Shown in pieces: positions 11,360 to 17,401 of a DNA stretch of 17,401 nucleotides (the stretch's first letter is position 1; every line of letters starts with the position of its first letter). The position numbers were made by a program, and so were the translations under genes. The notes beneath the pieces were generated by a model that did no database searches, was not told where the DNA came from, and saw nothing but the letters and a program-made list of their open reading frames with translations. This DNA is from CAYLLN01 sp036496265 (GTDB lineage: Bacteria > Planctomycetota > Planctomycetia > Pirellulales > Pirellulaceae): positions 1-17,401 of the forward strand of contig DASXLL010000134.1 of assembly GCA_036496265.1 (NCBI GenBank). Reading direction: 5' to 3'.

Positions 11360-13660
11360 ATGCGTCCGTATCTTGCCATCATCAAGGACTCGTTTCGCGA
11401 GGCGCTCGCGTCGCGCGTGTTGTGGGTGTTTACGGGCGTGATTGTGCTCCTGTTAATCGCGCTCGCGCCATTGGGATACCAGCACAATCTGACAACTGCT
11501 TTCACGTGGGGCGATATCGCCGATCCGGCGCAGCTCGCGAAGCGGCTGAAAGAGGACGGGAGCAAGGAGCAGTCATCGCCAGGAAAGCGGATTTGGTCGC
11601 TGCTCGATGCGGATGCAAAGAAAAAAATCGATGTGTTAACTGCGGCACGCGAGGACGATAAACGCCGCGAACGCGAGGGGCGTGCCGTTGTTGCCGGAAT
11701 TGGCGCTTTGCGCAATGGCTTGAACGACATCATCAAAAAGCGCGATTTCTTTGAGCCTGCACTCTGGAGCGATGCCTCGTTGCCGAAGGAAGCAAAGGAC
11801 TTCTTGGCGCGAGGGCCGGAAAAGCTCTCGCAATTAGAACTGGAGCGGATGAATCGGCTGTTGATCGAGGCGGCGTTTCCCAATGACTTCCGCTGGCGGC
11901 CGAATGACTCGATCAGCATCGCGTACTTGGGATTCGCGAGCGATCCGTTGCCGTTTTCGAAGAAGCAAATCGATTCGTTCATTAAGGAATGGGTGCTGAC
12001 GAGCGCGATGGATTGGATTGTCGGTGTCTTCGGGCTGATCGCGGCCCTGCTTGTCACGTCAAACGCGATTCCGCAAATGTTTGAGCCGGGCTCGATCACG
12101 CTGCTGCTGAGCAAGCCGGTTTCGCGTTCGCTTTTGTTTACGGCCAAATTCGTGGGAGCTTGTGCGTTTGTGTTTTTGAACGTGATCTTGCTCATCGTCG
12201 GCCTGTGGCTGATTGTGGGAGTACGGTTTGACATCTGGAATCACGGCATGTTGGCGTGCATCCCGGTTTTTCTCTTCATGTTCCTCGTGTATTTCGCCGT
12301 TTCAGCTCTGACTGGCCTGATTTGGAAGAGCGCGATCATTTCCGTCGTTATTACGGTCCTGTTTTGGATCGTGTGCTTTGTCGTCGATTTCACGCACGGC
12401 TTGATGGACGGAGGATACATCGAGCAGTTGCGGATTACGCAAATGGCGATGGCTGACAGCACGCTGATCAGCATCAATGAGCAGGGCGTGGTGCAGGTGT
12501 GGGACGACGACGAGCATGAGTGGCGGGCGGCGAATGAGCCGCGGGGCGGGCCGGTGGTTCAAGTGTTCGATGGGCCGTTCTTTCAGTCGGAAAGCAAGCA
12601 GCTTGTTCTGGGACAGAGCTTTCGCAGTTTATTCGGCCCTTCGCGGCAGAGGATTTCGTTGAAGGTGGCCAGCGCAGAGGGCGGGTGGCGGCTGCAGGAC
12701 GGGCCATCTCTGCCCAATGGCACGGCGAAAGTCCTAATGGGGAACGACGGCACGCTCTTCGCCATCGCGGCCGACAATATCTATGCGTATCACGGCGATT
12801 TAGGCTCGAAGGGCTTTGCCTTGCGGTTTTTTGGCACGCGGGTGCCGCTGGGTGGGCGGGGCGATTTTCAGCCGTGCCTGCCAGGCGAACGGCTGAGCTT
12901 CGCGGATCCGGTCGCCGCGGCTTTTGATCCGGCTGGCCCGCGGCTCGTCGTTTGCGCAGCCAATGAGATTCATGTGTTTGCCCAGCAGGACGATGGTTCC
13001 TTGAAGGAAGCGGCTCACCGGTCACTGGAAAACAAGGACAAAGAGGGATCAGCGGTTGCGATCGCCGGCGATCTGGTCGTTGTGGCTCGCGAGAACGGTA
13101 GCTTGCTGGAATTGTCGGCTGATGATCTTTCCACTAAAGATGAACTGAAGCTCGAGTCCAATTCGCAGCCGCGGTTTGTGGTCGCTTCGCACGATGGCAG
13201 ACAGATCGGCGTGGTTTATCAAAACCGGTTTTTGTGGATGATCGACGCCACCAGCGGGGCGGCTCGACGGGCACCGGTTTCGCGACAGGGCCAAATCAGT
13301 GGCGTGGCGTTCGCCGGCGATCAGCTCTTGGTCGGCGACCAGGCCAACCGCGTGGTCGCTTATGACGCGAACGATTTTTCTCACCAGCGAACGTATCAGC
13401 CACCAATGTCGCGCTCGGAGATGGCGTATTACTACGGCGTTGGTCCACTGTACACGATTTTCCCCAAGCCGCGCCAGCTCCATAAAACAGTGCAGTACTT
13501 CGTTACGGGCAAACGCACGACGGACGTCGGTCTGTTTCAGGGCGACCTCACGCAACATCGCGACGACTTGCATCCGTGGCAGCCCGTGCGGAGCGGACTG
13601 GCGTTTGTGTGCGTAGTGCTGCTTGTGGCGTGTGTGTATATGGAGAGGCAGGAGTTTTGA
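11360..13660 (+). CDS. ABC-2 type permease with a large, probably beta-propeller, insert
   Basis: This 766-aa membrane protein is the likely partner of the ATPase encoded just upstream. The first helix (about 20-40, VLWVFTGVIVLLLIALAPLGY) is followed by a 170-residue polar, helical loop. Helices 2 to 6 (about 212-345) include the family signature MFEPGSITLLLSKPVSRSLL. Then comes a stretch of about 390 residues (350-740) with repeated short beta patterns (such as TLISINEQGVVQVWDDD, AVAIAGDLVVVARENGSLLEL, QISGVAFAGDQLLVGDQ) that resemble the blades of a beta-propeller. A last helix (745-761) ends the protein. The ATG at 11360 is chosen since an upstream in-frame start at 11312 would be translated from repeat words; no ribosome site is seen. 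Substrate unknown. Its stop faces the toxin gene's stop at 19 nt. Confidence 0.88.
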   Translation: MRPYLAIIKDSFREALASRVLWVFTGVIVLLLIALAPLGYQHNLTTAFTWGDIADPAQLAKRLKEDGSKEQSSPGKRIWSLLDADAKKKIDVLTAAREDDKRREREGRAVVAGIGALRNGLNDIIKKRDFFEPALWSDASLPKEAKDFLARGPEKLSQLELERMNRLLIEAAFPNDFRWRPNDSISIAYLGFASDPLPFSKKQIDSFIKEWVLTSAMDWIVGVFGLIAALLVTSNAIPQMFEPGSITLLLSKPVSRSLLFTAKFVGACAFVFLNVILLIVGLWLIVGVRFDIWNHGMLACIPVFLFMFLVYFAVSALTGLIWKSAIISVVITVLFWIVCFVVDFTHGLMDGGYIEQLRITQMAMADSTLISINEQGVVQVWDDDEHEWRAANEPRGGPVVQVFDGPFFQSESKQLVLGQSFRSLFGPSRQRISLKVASAEGGWRLQDGPSLPNGTAKVLMGNDGTLFAIAADNIYAYHGDLGSKGFALRFFGTRVPLGGRGDFQPCLPGERLSFADPVAAAFDPAGPRLVVCAANEIHVFAQQDDGSLKEAAHRSLENKDKEGSAVAIAGDLVVVARENGSLLELSADDLSTKDELKLESNSQPRFVVASHDGRQIGVVYQNRFLWMIDATSGAARRAPVSRQGQISGVAFAGDQLLVGDQANRVVAYDANDFSHQRTYQPPMSRSEMAYYYGVGPLYTIFPKPRQLHKTVQYFVTGKRTTDVGLFQGDLTQHRDDLHPWQPVRSGLAFVCVVLLVACVYMERQEF

Positions 13661-13679
13661 ACTCGGGAGCCTACCGGCG

Positions 13680-13946
13680 CTAGGGACCGCGCACAATTCG
13701 CTTCACGTAGGCAATCTCAACAATGCGATCTTCCGCTCGAACAACGAAATACAGTCGCAGGAGCCCGACGGTCACCGCTCGGAGCCCTTCGGAGAGCGCT
13801 TCGCCTTTGATGTCTGCATCGGTGGCCAAATAGTCGTCGGCCAGGTCGGCGGAATCGGTGATGGCTTGGCGGTGGACCGTCTTGATCCAAAACAGCGCCA
13901 GATCGTCGAGGGCTGATTCGAGCCACACGACGGTGTACTTGGTCAT
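13680..13946 (-). CDS. RelE/ParE-family toxin-like protein
   Basis: The 88-aa protein has the layout of the RelE/ParE fold: an N-terminal strand (YTVVWLESAL), two helices (DDLALFWIKTVHRQAITDSADLADDYLA), a middle strand with a basic residue (GLRAVTVGLLRLYFVVRAEDRIVEI) and a short last strand (AYVKRI). RelE-type members cut mRNA on ribosomes and ParE-type members poison gyrase. The catalytic residues of neither are clear here, so the target is open. Its ATG overlaps the stop of the preceding antitoxin-like gene by 4 nt (ATGA), as usual for antitoxin-first operons. Confidence 0.8.
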   Translation of the reverse strand: MTKYTVVWLESALDDLALFWIKTVHRQAITDSADLADDYLATDADIKGEALSEGLRAVTVGLLRLYFVVRAEDRIVEIAYVKRIVRGP

Positions 13947-14161
13947 GGAGATGCCGTCGAGCGTAGTCGTGCGAGCATTTGGTCTGTCGTATAGCGAGGC
14001 TGGCTCGACGACAATCGGCGGCGAACTTCTTCGAGTTCGGCGGGTGTCAGTTCCGGCTCGAAGCGCCCCAGGACCTGACCTTCCGCATTCACGAAGCGAA
14101 TTTCGCCGCCGGAATCGGCGATGGCTCGCATTAGGTCGTCGGAAACAACGAGGTCACGCAT
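13943..14161 (-). CDS. Antitoxin-like protein directly before the toxin
   Basis: This 72-aa protein begins with a short strand and helix (MRDLVVSDDLMRAIADSG), then a beta hairpin (GEIRFVNAEGQVLGRFEP), a helix (LTPAELEEVRRRLSSS) and a C-terminal stretch (RYTTDQMLARLRS). The last part would fit an extended toxin-binding tail. Such small proteins beside RelE/ParE genes are common in planctomycetes. It overlaps the toxin by 4 nt and the upstream related gene by 8 nt. The role as antitoxin is inferred from place and size; no DNA-binding fold is obvious. Confidence 0.72.
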   Translation of the reverse strand: MRDLVVSDDLMRAIADSGGEIRFVNAEGQVLGRFEPELTPAELEEVRRRLSSSQPRYTTDQMLARLRSTASP

Positions 14162-14420
14162 GGGTTGCTGGCTCCAATGCTTGGAGATTCGCGAGTAAGT
14201 CTTTCACCGTTACCCACGTCCGTTCCTTTTCAGCTTCCCTCTCAGCAGCGGCGATTTCTTCGGGCGTAAAGGGAATCTCGTTAGGAATGATGAACTTCGT
14301 GTTGGGTGAAATCCAACCGACGAAAGTGCCGTCGGGCCGTCGGAGGGCCACCATGCCTTCGGCGGCGGCAATAGCGTCGGCTTGTTCCGCCGTGAGCGTG
14401 ATCTCAGTCAAATCCGTCAT
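14154..14420 (-). CDS. Second antitoxin-like protein, first gene of the toxin operon
   Basis: This 88-aa protein shares its layout with the next gene: a helix (LTAEQADAIAAAEG), a beta hairpin (MVALRRPDGTFVGWISP), a TPEEIAAAEREAEKE helix and a C-terminal TVKDLLANLQALE. Both have AIA, G-x3-G hairpin, TPxE and LLA/MLA-x-L at matching places, so they look like paralogs. ATG at 14420 is preferred over ATG at 14435 since GGGAG stands 8 nt before it. The end overlaps the next gene by 8 nt. The extended -10 promoter lies just upstream. The presence of two related genes before one toxin is unusual; this one could be the regulator or a spare antitoxin. Confidence 0.72.
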   Translation of the reverse strand: MTDLTEITLTAEQADAIAAAEGMVALRRPDGTFVGWISPNTKFIIPNEIPFTPEEIAAAEREAEKERTWVTVKDLLANLQALEPATHA

Positions 14421-14453
14421 ATCGGTTGCTCCCATTCGCGTTCTCGCACTGCT

Positions 14454-14462
14454 ATTATATCA
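14454..14462 (-). promoter_or_regulatory. Extended -10 promoter of the toxin-antitoxin operon
   Basis: On the minus strand the sequence TGATATAAT is a perfect extended -10 element (TG-N-TATAAT). No good -35 box is found at 16-18 nt, as allowed for extended -10 promoters. Transcription would start near 14447, about 27 nt before the ATG at 14420. The element sits only about 30 nt from the DUF1559 start on the other strand, so the two genes may share regulation. Confidence 0.6.
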
Positions 14463-14493
14463 CCAATCGAACGCTCGCTTGCTATTTTCGCAC

Positions 14494-15303
14494 ATGAAAC
14501 GCCGCGGTCTAACACTGATTGAGCTGTTGGTGGTGATTGCCATCATTGGGGCGCTCGTCGCGCTATTGTTACCGGCGGTGCAGATGGCGCGGGAGACGGC
14601 TCGGAGGACGAAGTGCCTCAATAACCTCAAGCAAATCGGTTTGGCGATTCATATGTATTACGACATGAATCGCGGGTTGTTTTTTCTGCACCATCCGTTC
14701 GATGCGGATGTCGAGGCGTTTGCGGCGAAGGCCGATTCGTTTGCAGAAATCTACTGGGAAGATAAGTTGATGCCGTTCATCGGCGGGGCGGGCGATTGGG
14801 ATGAATCGGTCGCTCGGTCTGGTAAAATTCCGAGCGGCGATGCCGTCTATCGCTGTGCGGATGATATGTCGAAGCGGAAGCCATTCATGGAGGCCGACGG
14901 GCAGATCGATGGCATCGAGCATCGGACGAGCTACCTGCTCAATTCACTGTTGTCGCATAAGACCCGGCGCTACGGCTGGTGGCATTTGGCGCGGTTTCAA
15001 AGCGAGATTGGGCTTTCGAATTTTGTCTGCATGTCGGAGCGGGATGCGAAAGTTTTTACGCCGCCCAGCGACGGTAATTCGAGCGGCAGTAATTCGAGCG
15101 GCAATGACCCCCGGCAGGATGATTATGACATCTGGCTCGGCACCGAAACGATTCAGCCGTGGATCGCGTGGAAGCGGCACGGGGCGAGCGCGAATTATCT
15201 GTATCTCGACGGGCACACCGAGGGCTTGCCGTGGTCCACAGCGGTGATGGACATGTATCCGGAGAAGGGCGTGTTGATTCAAGATGCGACGTATGCGCAG
15301 TAG
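14494..15303 (+). CDS. DUF1559 prepilin-like protein (H-X9-DG family)
   Basis: The 269-aa protein starts with a type IV prepilin-like signal: basic MKRRG, then LTLIELLVVIAIIGALVALL with Glu five residues after the expected cleavage glycine. The mature part should be an envelope-exposed pseudopilin-like protein after processing by a prepilin peptidase. The DUF1559 hallmark near the C-terminus is seen as H-GASANYLYL-DG, that is His, nine residues, Asp-Gly. It is shorter than many family members. The ATG at 14494 is set by the signal sequence; there is no ribosome site. Planctomycete genomes carry many such paralogs, and their individual roles are unknown. A 15-base in-frame repeat lies at 15073-15102. 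It diverges from the toxin operon 73 nt away. Confidence 0.93.
   Translation: MKRRGLTLIELLVVIAIIGALVALLLPAVQMARETARRTKCLNNLKQIGLAIHMYYDMNRGLFFLHHPFDADVEAFAAKADSFAEIYWEDKLMPFIGGAGDWDESVARSGKIPSGDAVYRCADDMSKRKPFMEADGQIDGIEHRTSYLLNSLLSHKTRRYGWWHLARFQSEIGLSNFVCMSERDAKVFTPPSDGNSSGSNSSGNDPRQDDYDIWLGTETIQPWIAWKRHGASANYLYLDGHTEGLPWSTAVMDMYPEKGVLIQDATYAQ
15073..15102. repeat. 15-base in-frame tandem repeat inside the DUF1559 gene
   Basis: Two 15-base units (15073-15087 and 15088-15102) differ in one base and encode GNSSG and SNSSG in a loop-like stretch. It adds a flexible Ser/Asn/Gly linker and is a likely site of length change by slippage. Confidence 0.75.
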
Positions 15304-15402
15304 CGGCGGCAGCTGAGCGGTAATAAAAAAAGATCGTTTTTTGTATCGCGTTGAATCCAAACGACTCGCGGCGCGGGTAGCCGTTGTTGCCAATACAGCA
15401 GA

Positions 15403-16407
15403 CTAACTGCCTGAGAAAATCCGAACGGGTTGATCCGTTCCTAATCCGTGAAAGTACCCGAGGTAATAGTGAATCGCGGGCGCGACTAATAGGAGACTGT
15501 CAAAACGATCGAGCAGTCCACCATGGCCGGGAAGGATGGTGCCCATGTCTTTGATGCCTAGATCGCGTTTCACGGAAGACAAGACTAAGTCGCCGAGTTG
15601 GCCCAACACGCTGATCATGACTCCTATGGTCGCCAGATGAATCGGTTTATCGACGGCAGTGCCTGCAAAGGCCCAATGACCGAGGACAATCACGAGGACA
15701 CTCGTCAGAACAACGGCCCCGACGGAACCGCCGATGGTTTTGTTGGGGCTGGTATGTGGGGCCAGTTTTCGGTGGCCAAACGTCTTGCCGCTAAGGTACG
15801 CAAAGATGTCGTTGGCCTCCACGGCGACGAAAATCAAAATGAGGATGGGCCGGTAATCGTCGTCGTTGGCGATGTAGCCCAGATGCCCCAGGCCCATGCC
15901 AAATAAGCCAAAGCCGAGTGTTCCCAGCGCCACACGCTGCAAATAGCCGTTCGGACTGTCCCGAAAAATGCTGATCGCCACGATCACAACCAGCGTCAGC
16001 GGGAAAGCGCCGCTGAAAAACTCCCACCAATGATCGAGCGCCCCAAACGTCACCGCTGCGATGCCCAAAGTCACCGCTACATGGATCGACCACTCATTTT
16101 TCAAAGGCGTGTTGGCCGCGAATTCCCAGTAGCAAAGCCAACTGAGCAAACCCACCGCCAGAATCGTCCATGCCGCTCCCGCCAGAATCGGAGCGAGGAG
16201 CACAGGCACCAGAACTGCCCAGGTCGTGCAGCGTGCCAGCAGTTCGCGGTACGCCTTTTCCGATAACCGCCCGGTCTTGCTCAGAATCACGATCACCAGG
16301 GGCGAACTCACCGCGATGGCCAGCAGGGCCACGCTCACATACACCGTAAACGGTTCAGCCAGCGACTGCCGCCAGTCAAACAGCCGCTCGCGAACGTGCT
16401 CGTTCAT
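15403..16407 (-). CDS. Phosphatidate cytidylyltransferase, CdsA/YnbB-like
   Basis: CdsA enzymes make CDP-diacylglycerol from phosphatidic acid and CTP in the inner membrane. The 334-aa protein has about eight hydrophobic helices and the family signature near the C-terminus: SSVKRDLGIKDMG followed by LPGHGGLLDRFDS, including the metal-binding Asp residues. ATG at 16407 is chosen since it overlaps the stop of the upstream gene (ATGA); a longer frame to 16623 only re-reads that gene in another frame. The overlap with a CDP-alcohol phosphatidyltransferase gene matches the ynbA-ynbB pair of enteric bacteria, so this may be a second, dedicated cytidylyltransferase and not the housekeeping one. That last point is inference. 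Confidence 0.93.
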   Translation of the reverse strand: MNEHVRERLFDWRQSLAEPFTVYVSVALLAIAVSSPLVIVILSKTGRLSEKAYRELLARCTTWAVLVPVLLAPILAGAAWTILAVGLLSWLCYWEFAANTPLKNEWSIHVAVTLGIAAVTFGALDHWWEFFSGAFPLTLVVIVAISIFRDSPNGYLQRVALGTLGFGLFGMGLGHLGYIANDDDYRPILILIFVAVEANDIFAYLSGKTFGHRKLAPHTSPNKTIGGSVGAVVLTSVLVIVLGHWAFAGTAVDKPIHLATIGVMISVLGQLGDLVLSSVKRDLGIKDMGTILPGHGGLLDRFDSLLLVAPAIHYYLGYFHGLGTDQPVRIFSGS

Positions 16408-17087
16408 TGCCTGTGTGCTTTCAAGTAGCGCGCGGTTCGCACTAGGCGGCGCATCGCCGTCCAGAGGGACCCGATCAGAATGATGGCCAGTGCCACGGAT
16501 GCCAAGCCAAACGTGCGATCCGCAACCAGCCACATCGGCTGCCAGGCATTGGGCGCCAGCGCACAATACACCGCAAGAACCGTGACGACGAACATCCGCT
16601 GCGGTTTGGCCATCGGTCCGCAAAAATCCTGCGGCGCACCGGCAACCTTGGCCATCGCCCGCACATACGCCGTAAAAACGGCGGACAGCGCCGCGCCACA
16701 GCCCAAGAGCGGCTCACCGCCAGTGGCAAAACCCAGTCCGATGAACATCGCCGCGTCAGAAATGCGGTCGGGCACTTCGTTATACAACTCTCCCAAGGGT
16801 GACGCGACTTGCCGCTGAATGGCCACCATGCCGTCGAACATGTTGGCCAACAGCCGGAGTTGGGCCATCGCGGCCGCAAATAACCACAGTGGCCGAACTA
16901 TTCCGCCGCCGATTGACGTGCCCCACAGGGCGAAGCCGCCGGCAATTGCCGCCAGCATTCCGGCGATCGAAATGGCATTCGGCGAAACGCCCCGCTCAGC
17001 CAGCCACGATGCGGTCCGTCGCGAAATGGCCAAATCGCGCGACGCGATCGGACGGCGTTCGCCGCCCTGATATTCCTGTTCGCTCAT
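16404..17087 (-). CDS. CDP-alcohol phosphatidyltransferase, YnbA-like variant
   Basis: Family members move a phosphatidyl group from a CDP-lipid to an alcohol in the membrane. The 227-aa protein has several membrane helices and one active-site region. The usual motif is D-x2-DG-x2-AR-x8-G-x3-D-x3-D. Here it reads NMFDGMVAI, then SPLGELYNEVPDRISD, so the first Asp is Asn, Arg is Ile, the third Asp is Asn, and an extra Asp follows the last. From memory, E. coli YnbA has the same Asn-for-Asp pattern (NALDGMLA, LNETGDVISD), so this looks like a subfamily trait and not decay. ATG at 17087 overlaps the upstream gene's stop by 4 nt, and its own stop overlaps the cytidylyltransferase start by 4 nt. 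The alcohol acceptor is unknown. Confidence 0.88.
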   Translation of the reverse strand: MSEQEYQGGERRPIASRDLAISRRTASWLAERGVSPNAISIAGMLAAIAGGFALWGTSIGGGIVRPLWLFAAAMAQLRLLANMFDGMVAIQRQVASPLGELYNEVPDRISDAAMFIGLGFATGGEPLLGCGAALSAVFTAYVRAMAKVAGAPQDFCGPMAKPQRMFVVTVLAVYCALAPNAWQPMWLVADRTFGLASVALAIILIGSLWTAMRRLVRTARYLKAHRQ

Positions 17088-17401
17088 GAGCGCCCCATCA
17101 AGTACATGCCGCCGATCAAGAGGAGCATACCACCGATGTTGATGGGTTGAATCGGTGTCTGATAGGCCAGGCGAGCAATGACAGCCGCCCAAATAAACGT
17201 CGAAGCATAAACCGGATACAGCACTGTCAGCGAACCGCCGCGTTTGAACGCTGCGACGAACAATACCATCACCGCGACATAACAGGCGACGCCCGCGAGC
17301 AGTCGCACATTGAACAAGTACGACGAGAAACCGCCGGTCGCTTGTTCAGCTCCGGACTTATAGAGAAACTGACCCAGAGCACCGATGAATGCGGCCAGGG
17401 C
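17084..17401 (-). CDS. Small four-helix membrane protein, SMR/EamA-like (N-terminus outside window)
   Basis: The frame is open to the right edge and shows 105 residues before the stop. Four hydrophobic segments are seen: the start (ALAAFIGALGQFLYKSG), LLAGVACYVAVMVLFVAAF, LTVLYPVYASTFIWAAVIA and INIGGMLLLIGGMYLMG. This fits the small multidrug resistance / drug-metabolite transporter fold, with only a few residues missing at the N-terminus. A TTG at 17317 is in frame but lies after the first helix, so the real start is further right. Its stop overlaps the CDP-alcohol phosphatidyltransferase start (ATGA). Relatives such as ArnE/ArnF move lipid-linked sugars, so a lipid flippase partner for the two lipid enzymes is a reasonable but unproven idea; a plain drug exporter is the alternative. 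Confidence 0.8.
   Translation of the reverse strand, partial: ALAAFIGALGQFLYKSGAEQATGGFSSYLFNVRLLAGVACYVAVMVLFVAAFKRGGSLTVLYPVYASTFIWAAVIARLAYQTPIQPINIGGMLLLIGGMYLMGRS

Noticed and set aside
14430..14458. Promoter for the DUF1559 gene on the plus strand
   Set aside because: TATTAT at 14453-14458 could be a -10, but no -35 lies at a usable distance and the site overlaps the better minus-strand element.
15323..15342. A-run and T-run around GATC between the convergent DUF1559 and cytidylyltransferase genes, as a two-way terminator
   Set aside because: The stem would be only A-T pairs with a mismatch next to the centre; there is no GC-rich stem, so it is too weak to call.

Overview
The window reads as a chromosomal segment of a planctomycete, most like the Pirellulales. 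Support for this: a DUF1559 / H-X9-DG prepilin-like protein, an ECF sigma factor coupled to a Hanks kinase that carries an N-terminal zinc-finger motif, a fairly GC-rich composition, many starts without a clear Shine-Dalgarno, and small planctomycete-type hypothetical proteins. This assignment is inference from protein families; no rRNA or tRNA gene is visible.

Left part (1-8000, minus strand). Transcription runs right to left: polA (DNA polymerase I with intact proofreading motifs), coaE (dephospho-CoA kinase), rho (termination factor), a 63-aa zinc-ribbon protein 5 nt after rho, then a 324-nt gap, an ECF sigma factor and a Ser/Thr kinase that leaves the window at base 1. Sigma factor and kinase are 1 nt apart, which suggests a coupled signalling pair.

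Middle (8130-13660, plus strand). A good sigma-70-type promoter precedes a 529-aa membrane-anchored coiled-coil protein with a BRCT-like region and a repeated DPFGAPAA tail. Then follow an ABC ATPase and an ABC-2 permease with a long insert, probably a beta-propeller, before its last membrane helix.

Right part. A three-gene toxin-antitoxin-like operon (minus) has two related antitoxin-like genes and one RelE/ParE-type toxin, under an extended -10 promoter. A DUF1559 pseudopilin-like gene (plus) diverges from it. At the right edge lies an overlapping minus-strand operon: an SMR/EamA-like four-helix membrane protein (N-terminus outside), a CDP-alcohol phosphatidyltransferase of the YnbA type with a variant active-site motif, and a CdsA-like cytidylyltransferase. 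This looks like a dedicated phospholipid-headgroup module.

The most unusual structure is not a gene. Three intergenic regions (4907-4958, 9959-10098, 11212-11357) hold arrays of degenerate 6- or 7-base words arranged as two inverted arms. Word and period differ between sites, but the arms-facing-each-other architecture is the same. A related 7/14-base tandem repeat lies in the rho leader. A second oddity is a 30-base copy of the last codons of rho on the far side of the zinc-ribbon gene.
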